DNA from: Bacteriovoracaceae bacterium
GTDB lineage: Bacteria > Bdellovibrionota > Bacteriovoracia > Bacteriovoracales > Bacteriovoracaceae
Assembly (NCBI GenBank): GCA_023151145.1
Contig: JAKLJM010000010.1
Location: forward strand, 1 to 27,339
DNA: 27,339 nt
Reading direction: 5' to 3'
Shown here: piece by piece, positions 1 through 6,682 of the stretch
Layout: every line of letters begins with the position of its first letter
Numbering within the stretch: position 1 is the stretch's first letter
Translations under genes and position numbers: made by a program
The notes under the pieces: generated by a model
The model's input: the letters and a program-made list of their open reading frames with translations, nothing else
The model's database searches: none
Told to the model about the DNA's origin: nothing

Positions 1-345
1 CTTTCTGGAGGAGAGGCTCAACGTTTAAAGCTTTCTCGAGAGCTTGCAAAGCGCACTAAGGGTCATTGCTTATATGTGCTTGATGAACCAACTACCGGCC
101 TTCATTTTCAAGATATTAAAATTTTATTAGATGCTTTAAACCAATTAGTTAATCAAGGTCATACGCTTTTAGTTATTGAACACAATTTAGATGTTATTAA
201 AACGGCTGATTGGATCATTGATTTAGGCCCAGAGGGTGGCGATAAAGGTGGCGAAATTGTTGCAGCTGGAACACCTGAAGAAATTATAAAAATTAATGAG
301 TCTCAAACAGGAATATATTTAAAAAAGGTATTGAAGAAAAAATAA
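1..345 (+). CDS. uvrA: UvrA, excinuclease ABC subunit A (C-terminal end, 5' truncated)
   Basis: This is the C-terminal 114 residues of UvrA, the damage-sensing ATPase of nucleotide excision repair in the cytoplasm. The frame is open from base 1, so the gene starts outside the window. Directly visible are the ABC signature LSGGEAQR, Walker B (YVLDEPTTGLH) and the switch histidine in LLVIEHNLDVI. The end shows the family's typical DLGPEGGDKGGEIVAAGTPEEI tail in parts, with a basic finish (KKVLKKK). This order is that of the second UvrA ATPase domain. The stop lies one base before the next ATG, so it is probably co-transcribed with the broken methyltransferase gene that follows. I see nothing damaged in the visible part. 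Confidence is high because signature, Walker B and the GPEGG element are all UvrA-specific. Confidence 0.95.
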   Translation, partial: LSGGEAQRLKLSRELAKRTKGHCLYVLDEPTTGLHFQDIKILLDALNQLVNQGHTLLVIEHNLDVIKTADWIIDLGPEGGDKGGEIVAAGTPEEIIKINESQTGIYLKKVLKKK

Positions 346-346
346 G

Positions 347-1017
347 ATGAATATTTTTCGAAGTTTTCCACAAGATGCAGTCGTTGAATTCACAAATTTA
401 AAAGATCATGTTTTAAATAACCGTGACCTAATAGTATGTGAAACTCCAAAAATTATTAGAAAACTTTTTGAACATAATATTAAAGTTCACAAAATCCTTT
501 GCGTTGAAGATTTTTTACCTTCTATTCCATCAGATTTTTCTGGTGAAATTTATATTGCCTCAGATGAACTTCTTAATTCTATCGCTGGTTTTAAAGTTCA
601 TTATCAAGTATTGGCCTTAGCAGATAAACCTAAAGATTTTCCCTTACAAAACCTAGATAAAAAAATATTTTACCTCAATGGACTTTCTTCAGCTGAAAAC
701 ATCGGTAGTATTGCTCGCTCTCTAGCGGGTTTTGATATCAACTCTCTAAAAACTTATTGCACACTCTTAGTTTTTTAAAATCTCAAGGCTATCTCATTAT
801 AGGCACAGCCAATCGTCCAGATGCCCATGACTTGTCGACTTTTAAGCTACCAGAAAAAGTTGTTTTTATTATCGGCTCTGAAGGACACGGAATGGATGAT
901 GAAACTCTTCTTCAATGTGATCTCTTTATGAAAATTCCTATTAACTCAACAGTCGCCCATCTCAATGCGTCCCATGCTGCCACCATTTTTATGTATGAAA
1001 CTTCAAGACAAATGTAG
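347..1017 (+). pseudogene. SpoU/TrmH-family RNA 2'-O-ribose methyltransferase, broken by deletion and frameshift
   Basis: Two reading frames together look like a TrmH/SpoU RNA methyltransferase (SAM-dependent ribose methylation of rRNA or tRNA). The first frame (347-778) holds the N-terminal substrate-binding part and knot motif 1 (ENIGSIARSLAGF). The second (usable from about 739 to 1017) holds motif 2 (IGSEGHGMDD) and motif 3 (IPINSTVAHLNASHAA). At 743-757 the sequence jumps from GFDINSL straight to LLHTLSFLKSQGYLIIGTANRPD. In the family, roughly 30-40 residues normally lie between these blocks, including a conserved R-x-S-x-G stretch. A missing segment plus a frame change points to a real deletion rather than a one-base read error. 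The TTG at 757 is not a convincing separate start. The gene starts one base after uvrA. RNA target unknown. Confidence 0.75.
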
Positions 1018-1095
1018 TTTGTGACATTTTGGCCCCAAATTTTATTTATTTTCTCTCATCGTCTTTCATGATCTCGTCACTCGTTTGAATTTATC

Positions 1096-1101
1096 TATAA
1101 T
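1096..1101 (+). promoter_or_regulatory. Candidate -10 box for the Cys-repeat protein gene
   Basis: A perfect TATAAT lies 33 bases upstream of the ATG at 1134. I see no good -35 hexamer at the expected distance (around 1073-1078), so this is a weak call. A GGAG Shine-Dalgarno sequence at 1123-1126 lies 7 bases before the start codon. Confidence 0.4.
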
Positions 1102-1133
1102 CAAAAGAAACAACTAACGATTGGAGATTAACA

Positions 1134-1712
1134 ATGCTTAAAAGTACCTTGTTTGCCTTACTTTTATCTTTATCACTAACAACAAATGCAGCCTCAACTC
1201 TGGTTAAGAAAAACTTTCTTAATGCCATACTAAATAACTCGCTTGAGCGCGAATTTAAAAACCCACCTTTACCAGATAGTTGTATTCCAAGAGAAGACAC
1301 TACAAGTTGTATTCAATCTGTGTGTAGTAAAATGCCAGGCTATAAATGTGATGATGTTCAAGAGCTACAAGAAGTTGCAAAACTATGTCGTAACAATTTT
1401 AATGGGCAATGTGTGGATTTAAGTTGTTCAAAAATGCCCAGCTATAAATGTGACGATATTGATGAATTGAAGGTGATCGCTGGTAGTTGCCAATATGTTT
1501 ATGGTAACTCTTGTCAGCAAACCATTGCCTCTAAACTCCCTTCATATAAATATGATGATGTAGATGAATGGATGCTAATTAATTCTTCATGTAAATTTGC
1601 CACAGAAGATGCCGTTAGATGTTTAGAATATTCTTGTTCGAAACTTCCTAGTTATAAATGTGATGATCTTACTGAAATGCAGGCCCTTTTATCTGCCTGT
1701 ATAGCTGAATAG
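1134..1712 (+). CDS. Small secreted protein with four Cys-rich repeats (unknown function)
   Basis: I do not recognise the family. The 192-residue product begins with a signal peptide (Lys, then a hydrophobic core, then TTNAA-S around residue 21), so it is probably exported to the periplasm or beyond. After residue 50 it consists of four repeats of 34-36 residues. Each contains the core C-S-K-(M/L)-P-x-Y-K-C-D-D followed by an acidic D/E-(L/M/W) helix. Cysteines per repeat are at 59/64/72/85, 93/98/106/119, 127/-/-/153 and 163/168/176/189, plus Cys50. Repeat 3 has lost exactly the two inner cysteines (A132, Y140) but kept the outer two. This suggests an inner pair and an outer pair of disulfides in each repeat. 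It has its own SD and candidate -10 box, and a terminator follows it. Function cannot be assigned. Confidence 0.8.
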   Translation: MLKSTLFALLLSLSLTTNAASTLVKKNFLNAILNNSLEREFKNPPLPDSCIPREDTTSCIQSVCSKMPGYKCDDVQELQEVAKLCRNNFNGQCVDLSCSKMPSYKCDDIDELKVIAGSCQYVYGNSCQQTIASKLPSYKYDDVDEWMLINSSCKFATEDAVRCLEYSCSKLPSYKCDDLTEMQALLSACIAE

Positions 1713-1725
1713 GTTCCTGGAACCT
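1711..1725. repeat. 15-bp inverted repeat AGGTTCC-T-GGAACCT
   Basis: A perfect 7-bp inverted repeat with one central base overlaps the stop codon of the Cys-repeat gene. It is upstream of the terminator hairpin at 1745-1764. It could be a protein-binding site, or part of a compound transcript end. Function unknown. Confidence 0.5.
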
Positions 1726-1744
1726 AAATAGAAGAACAAAAAAA

Positions 1745-1764
1745 GGGGAGTCCAAAGACTCCCC
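1745..1764. terminator. Bidirectional intrinsic terminator between the Cys-repeat gene and atpE
   Basis: The stem GGGGAGTC / GACTCCCC (8 bp) has a CAAA loop. On the - strand it is followed by seven T residues (1738-1744), an excellent terminator for the atpB-atpE transcript. On the + strand it is followed by C, then AATTTTATTT, a weaker U-tract for the convergent Cys-repeat gene. Confidence 0.9.
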
Positions 1765-1795
1765 CAATTTTATTTCTAAATTTCTAAACTTAAAA

Positions 1796-2110
1796 TTAAG
1801 CAAGAAGGAATGTAGAGATAAGAGCGAAAATTACAAGTGATTCCATAAGTGCAAGACCAAGAATCATTGGAGTTTGGATCTTATCAGCAGCAGCTGGGTT
1901 ACGAGCGATACCTTCTAGAGCAACTGAAGCTGCTTTAGATTGAGCTGTAACACCACCAAGAACTGCAATTCCTAGTGCGAAAAAGTAAGCGATGTACTTG
2001 ATTGATTTTTCAGTAAGAGCAGCTGTTGCACCAGTTTGTGCGAAAGCTTGAGATGCTACGAACATGAAGAAAAGTACGAAAGCAGCTAATAAAGGTAATT
2101 TTTTGAACAT
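1796..2110 (-). CDS. atpE: ATP synthase F0 subunit c, with signal-peptide-like N-terminus
   Basis: Subunit c forms the membrane rotor ring of F-type ATP synthase. The 104-residue sequence is longer than the usual 70-90 because of an N-terminal extension. This has a Lys-Lys start, a long hydrophobic core, and SQAFA-Q at residues 20-25 that resembles a signal peptidase site. The mature part has two transmembrane helices joined by the polar loop ARNP (69-72). The ion-carrying carboxylate is Glu90 in ALMESLVIF. Gln57 and Ser91 align with two ligands of the Na+-type binding site. Where that site usually has Thr and Tyr, this protein has Leu92 and Phe95, so the coupling ion cannot be decided. A good SD (AGGAG) precedes the ATG. 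It is the last gene of the - strand block, before the terminator. Confidence 0.95.
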   Translation of the reverse strand: MFKKLPLLAAFVLFFMFVASQAFAQTGATAALTEKSIKYIAYFFALGIAVLGGVTAQSKAASVALEGIARNPAAADKIQTPMILGLALMESLVIFALISTFLLA

Positions 2111-2151
2111 GGTAATTCTCCTATAAAAAAGTTACGCCTCTTTGGTTTATC

Positions 2152-2964
2152 TTAGTGATGTGCGTGGTGCTCGTCATGATCGTGATGAGCAGTAGCCAAA
2201 CTAATATACACCATTGAAAGCATGGTAAATACGTATGCTTGAATAAAACAAACTAATAATCCCAAGAACAAGAACACTACTGGAACTACGTATGGTGCAA
2301 GGTTAGAAAATGTTCCTAAAACCATGTGGTCACCAAACATGTTACCGTATAAACGAAGTGCTAATGAAATAGGACGGATACATGTAGAGATAATTTCGAT
2401 AGGGAAGATAAGAATTGCTAAGTGCCATAACGGACCAGCAAAGTGCTTAATGTAATTTAGAGTTCCCAATTCTTTACAACCTTTTAAGTTGAAGTAAACG
2501 AATGATAGAACACCTAAGGCTAATGTTGTGTTGATTGATTCAGTCGGAGGTAAAAACCCTGGAATCAAACCAATCGCATTTGAAAAGAAAATCATAATAA
2601 AAAGAGAAGCTACAAAGTTATAATATTTTGGAGCTGTTTCTTCACCTAGAACAGCTTTCGCTTGTCCGTAGATAAATGAGCCATACATTTCAACGATATT
2701 TCTAAAAGTAACACCTTTATCAGGAACCACTGCTGCTTCAACATTAGTTACTTTCATTCTATATAAAAGTGTAATCACGAGGAAAATTAATCCTACGAAA
2801 ATGAAAGTTACAATGTGTTCTGTGTGGTGAACTGTTGGAAAAGCGTGATGTAAAACTTGATCTAAACCTGTTGCTTTAGAAAGTGATGACATCCAGGTAA
2901 AGCCACCTGCTGCGAATGCATTTGAACAAATTAAAAGAGAGAGAAGTGAAATTAGCTTCTTCAT
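2152..2964 (-). CDS. atpB: ATP synthase F0 subunit a
   Basis: Subunit a provides the two ion half-channels of the F0 stator. The 270-residue protein carries the essential arginine, Arg204, in PISLALRLYGNMFGDH. It also has the conserved FPIEIIS (Glu190) and the late CFIQAYVF element (Gln242). There are five to six hydrophobic segments. The N-terminus looks like a cleavable signal peptide (MKKLISLL..., SNAFA-AGG around residues 14-21), which matches the b and c subunits in this window. The C-terminus is a short His/Asp-rich tail (HHDHDEHHAHH) that may bind metal, though that is inference. Its ATG overlaps the stop of the upstream AtpI-like gene by four bases, indicating translational coupling. 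atpE follows after about 40 bases. Confidence 0.96.
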   Translation of the reverse strand: MKKLISLLSLLICSNAFAAGGFTWMSSLSKATGLDQVLHHAFPTVHHTEHIVTFIFVGLIFLVITLLYRMKVTNVEAAVVPDKGVTFRNIVEMYGSFIYGQAKAVLGEETAPKYYNFVASLFIMIFFSNAIGLIPGFLPPTESINTTLALGVLSFVYFNLKGCKELGTLNYIKHFAGPLWHLAILIFPIEIISTCIRPISLALRLYGNMFGDHMVLGTFSNLAPYVVPVVFLFLGLLVCFIQAYVFTMLSMVYISLATAHHDHDEHHAHH

Positions 2965-3215
2965 TTAGTTAAGATCCTTCGCTTTGAACTAAAAATTAGT
3001 ACAAAAATTTGGCAAACATAAAATAATACAGGAATAATTATCCTATTCCCTATGATTTGTACACCATATATTAAGCCAAGAACGAGAACGATAGCTTTTC
3101 CCACGAACAAAAAAACCACCCATCCAGGATTGTGAAAAAAAGGAAGAAACACTGCAAAGAGAATCAGAGAAAACAAAATATATTTTTTAAAATCAATCTT
3201 TTCGCTTAAGCGCAT
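2961..3215 (-). CDS. AtpI-like small membrane protein of the ATP synthase operon
   Basis: An 84-residue, very hydrophobic protein with about three transmembrane segments (roughly 11-26, 31-52, 58-76) and a basic C-terminus. No diagnostic motif is visible. The assignment rests on position: in many bacteria AtpZ and AtpI precede atpB, where AtpI helps assemble the c-ring or handle Mg2+. Its start lies 23 bases inside the upstream 65-codon gene, and its stop overlaps the atpB start by four bases, so all three are tightly coupled. It is shorter than typical AtpI (about 120 residues), so it may be a reduced or divergent form. Confidence 0.55.
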   Translation of the reverse strand: MRLSEKIDFKKYILFSLILFAVFLPFFHNPGWVVFLFVGKAIVLVLGLIYGVQIIGNRIIIPVLFYVCQIFVLIFSSKRRILTK

Positions 3216-3390
3216 AATAAACCATCATGCCGATCATATTTATGATTATTGCGAGAAACAGAAGAACGGCTTGTGTTTGGCTTAATATCTTTTTTTCATG
3301 GAGTTGCATAGTCCCCCAAGCCGCCACAAATATGGTTGAAGGAAGACTCATGGCGATTCCAAGGACTTTAATCCATTTTCTATCCCACAT
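3193..3390 (-). CDS. AtpZ-like two-helix membrane protein
   Basis: A 65-residue protein with two transmembrane helices (about 8-26 and 40-60), a basic N-terminus and a KRKD end. This size and hairpin topology, immediately upstream of atpI/atpB, is what AtpZ (the ATPase_gene1 type) looks like. The usual glycine-rich motifs are not clear, so the call is mostly positional. Its ATG shares one base with the stop codon of the upstream TPR lipoprotein gene (TAATG), so expression is coupled to that gene. Confidence 0.55.
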   Translation of the reverse strand: MWDRKWIKVLGIAMSLPSTIFVAAWGTMQLHEKKILSQTQAVLLFLAIIINMIGMMVYYALKRKD

Positions 3391-4187
3391 TATCTTTTCC
3401 TGGCCGCACGACGTTCATAGACGGAATTCAATCTATTTTGAATGATATCTGGATTGGGGTAATCGTTGATGATGGAATAATATAAATCATAAGCATCTTT
3501 TAAATTTTCCGTCATTTCAAATACGTTTGCGATCCAAAATTTTGCCATAACAATATTTTCTTTTTTGGTCTCTCGCTTGGTGTATTCGGTCCATTGAAAA
3601 AGTGCCATGTTATAATCTTTTTTCTCAAAGAAAATGAGACCAATATAATAAAATGAACGAATAAAGTATTCGTGATTAGAATTTTTTTGAATCTCATTAA
3701 AAAGTTCTAGAGCTTTATCGTAATTTTTTAAATTGTAATAACTCATTCCAATTTGAAACTGAAAATAATCATGTCTCTTTAGCACTGGCCTAAATTCTGT
3801 TAAACGTTGGTAGTTATTTAAAGCTTCATTGTAGTTTTTCAAATAGCTATAATTTACATCCGCAAGTTTTTCTTCAATTTTAATTAACCACAAAGGCTCT
3901 TCTGTTAACTCTTTAGCTTCGCTATAATACTTAGCTGCTTTTTTATAATTTCCAACATAGATGGAATTCAATTCACCCAATTGAAAACAGATTTTTAATC
4001 TAAGTTCAGGCTCGAGTGTTGACTCGAGAATATTTTCATAGAGAAAAACAGCTTTATCGTATTTTTGATCGGCTATATAGGTTTGAGCATCGATAATTTT
4101 TCGATTTACTGGTGGCGTGAAATCACAAGAGGAAAAAATGAAAAGGGCACTTACTAGAAGTGCCCCTATTTTTTTAGTTTGTCTCAT
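3390..4187 (-). CDS. TPR-repeat lipoprotein (unknown function)
   Basis: I place the start at the ATG at 4187, because a lipoprotein signal then begins directly: MRQTKKIG, a hydrophobic core, and FSSC with the acceptor Cys21. An upstream in-frame start would add 19 residues that merely read gyrA sequence. The 265-residue product is a series of tetratricopeptide-like helical pairs such as YDKAVFLYENIL, YKKAAKYYSEA, YNEALNNYQRL, YDKALELFNEI and YNMALFQWTEY, ending in a basic ARKR. TPR lipoproteins usually act as outer- or inner-membrane scaffolds (BamD is one example), but no specific role can be read here. The start overlaps the gyrA end by 14 bases, and a terminator hairpin lies inside its signal-peptide codons. 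Confidence 0.8.
   Translation of the reverse strand: MRQTKKIGALLVSALFIFSSCDFTPPVNRKIIDAQTYIADQKYDKAVFLYENILESTLEPELRLKICFQLGELNSIYVGNYKKAAKYYSEAKELTEEPLWLIKIEEKLADVNYSYLKNYNEALNNYQRLTEFRPVLKRHDYFQFQIGMSYYNLKNYDKALELFNEIQKNSNHEYFIRSFYYIGLIFFEKKDYNMALFQWTEYTKRETKKENIVMAKFWIANVFEMTENLKDAYDLYYSIINDYPNPDIIQNRLNSVYERRAARKR
4145..4165 (-). terminator. Intragenic intrinsic terminator after gyrA, inside the lipoprotein signal sequence
   Basis: The stem GGGCACTT / AAGTGCCC (8 bp, 5-base loop) lies 9 bases beyond the gyrA stop codon. Reading the - strand, it is followed by TTTTCATTTTTT. The bases also code for the hydrophobic core of the lipoprotein signal peptide. The + strand side also has a T7 run (4168-4174), but no + strand gene needs it. 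It may attenuate transcription from gyrBA into the atp genes. Confidence 0.65.
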
Positions 4188-6672
4188 TACCTGAAGTATC
4201 TCCAGATGCTTCAACATCTGATACTGCAGTTTCTTCTTCTGCAACGTTAGATACCGCTACAACGTTTTCGCCTTCTTTAAGTTTAATCAGACGAACACCT
4301 TGAGTTGTTCTACCCATTAGTGAAATTCCAGAAATTCTTGTACGAATAACTTGGCCTTTATCAGTAATGATCATGAGATCATCTTTATCTGTTACAGGCT
4401 TGATATCGATAATATCACCGTTTTTATCAGTGAGTTTCATCGCTAAGATTCCCTTACCACCACGAGTTTGTCTTCTGTACTCAGAAACACTAGTACGCTT
4501 ACCGTACCCATTCGCTGTTACAGAAAGAATTTCAACCGAGTCATCAATAATTTCCATACCAATGATTTTTTCATCGTCATTTAATTCAATTCCCTTCACA
4601 CCTTGAGACACGCGACCTAATGGTCTTGCATCTGTTTCCGCGAAACGAATTATTTTTCCAGAAGATGAACAAAGAAGAACATCTTTATTTCCATCGGTAA
4701 TTTTTACTGAAAGAACCTCATCACCATCAATGATCTTGATAGCAGTTAATCCTGATTGACGAATATTTTTGTATTCTTCTAATTCTGATTTTTTAACAAT
4801 CCCGCGAGCTGTGGCGATCATTAAATATTTGCCGCTCCAATCATCTGGCATACAAATAATTTGTTTTACTGTTTCTCCAGCAGGCATTTGAATTAGGTTA
4901 ACGATATTTCGTCCCTTATTCGTTCTATTTCCTTCTGGGATATTGTAAACCTTTAACGAGAACACTTGCCCTTTAGATGTAAAGATAAAGAGAGTAGAGT
5001 GAGTGTTTGCTGTAAAAATATTTGTGTAAAAGTCATCATCTGCATTATCTGCACCTTTTACTCCCGTTCCGCCACGTTTTTGCGTACGATATGTATCCAT
5101 CGCCATACGTTTTACGTAACCCTTATGAGTAATCGTCACAATCACGTCTTCTTGTTTAACAAGATCTTCCATGTTGATTTCGTCAGCTTTTGCAACGATT
5201 TCAGTTCTTCTCTTATCACCGTAGTTCTCAAGAATTTCTACGAACTCTTGACGAATGATTCCAGTGATTAAATCTTCAGAACTTAAAATACTTTCAAGAC
5301 GAGCAATTTCTTTCATAATTTCATTATAATCTTTAATGATTTTATCACGCTCAAGACCTGTTAAGCGTTGTAATCTCATATCTAAGATGGCTTGTGCCTG
5401 AATTTCAGAAAGTTTATAAGTCCCCATTAGCTTTTCTTTCGCTTGCAGTGGGCCTTCTGACTTCTTAATTAATTCAACAATTGCATCGATATTTTCAACA
5501 GCAATTTTTAAACCTTCTAAAATATGTGCGCGTTCTTTGGCTTTTTTCAGTTCATAAACTGTTCTTCTAATAACGATTTCACGACGGTGTTCGATAAAGA
5601 ATGAAAGTTGATCTTTAATATTTAAAATTCTCGGACTTCCATTAACGATTGATAAGAAAATAATACCAAAAGAAGTTTGAAGCGGAGTAGATTTATAAAG
5701 TTTGTTAATGATAACAGTTGGAATTTCACCTTTCTTTAAATCAATAACTACACGAATCCCTTCACGAGATGATTCATCTCGAAGATCTGAAATTCCTGTA
5801 ATTTCTTTTTCATTAACTAACTCAGCAATTCTTTCGATAAGCTTAGCTTTGTTAACTTGGTAAGGAAGTTCCGTGATAACAATTGATTCACGATCTTTTT
5901 TCTTATTGTTTTCCACATCCATTTTTGCACGGATTTGTAAAACACCTTTACCAGTATGGTATGCTGAACGAATTCCTTCGGTCCCATGAATTGCACCAGC
6001 TGTTGGAAAGTCTGGACCAGGGATGATTTTCATTAATTCATCAATCGATGTATTTGGTTGATCAATTAACGTAATCAATCCATTCATAATTTCTGAAAGA
6101 TTGTGCGGAGGAATGTTTGTTGCCATACCAACGGCAATACCAGCAGATCCGTTAATTAATAGGTTTGGAACTTTTGTTGGAAGAACTTTAGGCTCTAAAA
6201 AAGCGCCATCGTAGTTTGGTTGCCAATCAACAGTTTCCTTATCTAAGTCAGACATCATTTCTTCTGACAATTTTTTCATTCTTATTTCGGTATAACGCAT
6301 GGCCGCTGCACTATCACCATCGATCGAACCAAAGTTCCCTTGGCCATCTACCAATGGATATCTCATCGAGAAGTCTTGGGCCATACGAACGATCGTACCG
6401 TATACAGCATAGTCACCATGTGGGTGATACTTACCGATAATATCCCCGACAACACGGGCTGACTTTAAAAATGGTTTATTGTGATAGTTACTTAGACCAT
6501 CCATAGCATAAAGAACACGTCTATGAACTGGCTTCATTCCATCGCGAACATCGGGTAGGGCACGGCCAACGATTACCGACATTGCGTAATCAAGATAACA
6601 GCTTTTCATTTCATCTTGAATGCCAACCGGGCTAATGTTTCCGTGATTGATATTGTTGTTTTCTTCTGACAT
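4174..6672 (-). CDS. gyrA: DNA gyrase subunit A
   Basis: GyrA is the breakage-reunion subunit of the A2B2 gyrase that adds negative supercoils. The 832-residue protein has the active-site tyrosine Tyr127 in AAAMRYTEIRM, the winged-helix region with KYHPHGD, and a C-terminal beta-pinwheel. The GyrA-box position reads QKRGGTG, with a related QTRGGKG in a later blade. The C-terminus is acidic (EEETAVSDVE). In the quinolone region, residues aligned with E. coli Ser83 and Asp87 are Tyr88 and Gly92. Both are substitutions known from fluoroquinolone-resistant isolates. The start is supported by AAGGG before the ATG, and gyrB ends only 10 bases upstream, so gyrB-gyrA form an operon. Confidence 0.98.
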   Translation of the reverse strand: MSEENNNINHGNISPVGIQDEMKSCYLDYAMSVIVGRALPDVRDGMKPVHRRVLYAMDGLSNYHNKPFLKSARVVGDIIGKYHPHGDYAVYGTIVRMAQDFSMRYPLVDGQGNFGSIDGDSAAAMRYTEIRMKKLSEEMMSDLDKETVDWQPNYDGAFLEPKVLPTKVPNLLINGSAGIAVGMATNIPPHNLSEIMNGLITLIDQPNTSIDELMKIIPGPDFPTAGAIHGTEGIRSAYHTGKGVLQIRAKMDVENNKKKDRESIVITELPYQVNKAKLIERIAELVNEKEITGISDLRDESSREGIRVVIDLKKGEIPTVIINKLYKSTPLQTSFGIIFLSIVNGSPRILNIKDQLSFFIEHRREIVIRRTVYELKKAKERAHILEGLKIAVENIDAIVELIKKSEGPLQAKEKLMGTYKLSEIQAQAILDMRLQRLTGLERDKIIKDYNEIMKEIARLESILSSEDLITGIIRQEFVEILENYGDKRRTEIVAKADEINMEDLVKQEDVIVTITHKGYVKRMAMDTYRTQKRGGTGVKGADNADDDFYTNIFTANTHSTLFIFTSKGQVFSLKVYNIPEGNRTNKGRNIVNLIQMPAGETVKQIICMPDDWSGKYLMIATARGIVKKSELEEYKNIRQSGLTAIKIIDGDEVLSVKITDGNKDVLLCSSSGKIIRFAETDARPLGRVSQGVKGIELNDDEKIIGMEIIDDSVEILSVTANGYGKRTSVSEYRRQTRGGKGILAMKLTDKNGDIIDIKPVTDKDDLMIITDKGQVIRTRISGISLMGRTTQGVRLIKLKEGENVVAVSNVAEEETAVSDVEASGDTSGNETN

Positions 6673-6682
6673 ATTTTTTCCC

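Noticed and set aside
757..1017. Stand-alone 86-residue protein from the TTG at 757
   Set aside because: It is the C-terminal half of the broken SpoU methyltransferase and has no SD. I merged it with the pseudogene.
4188..4244. Longer lipoprotein start with 19 more residues
   Set aside because: It would lie in gyrA and place a charged stretch before the lipoprotein signal. The ATG at 4187 gives a standard signal.
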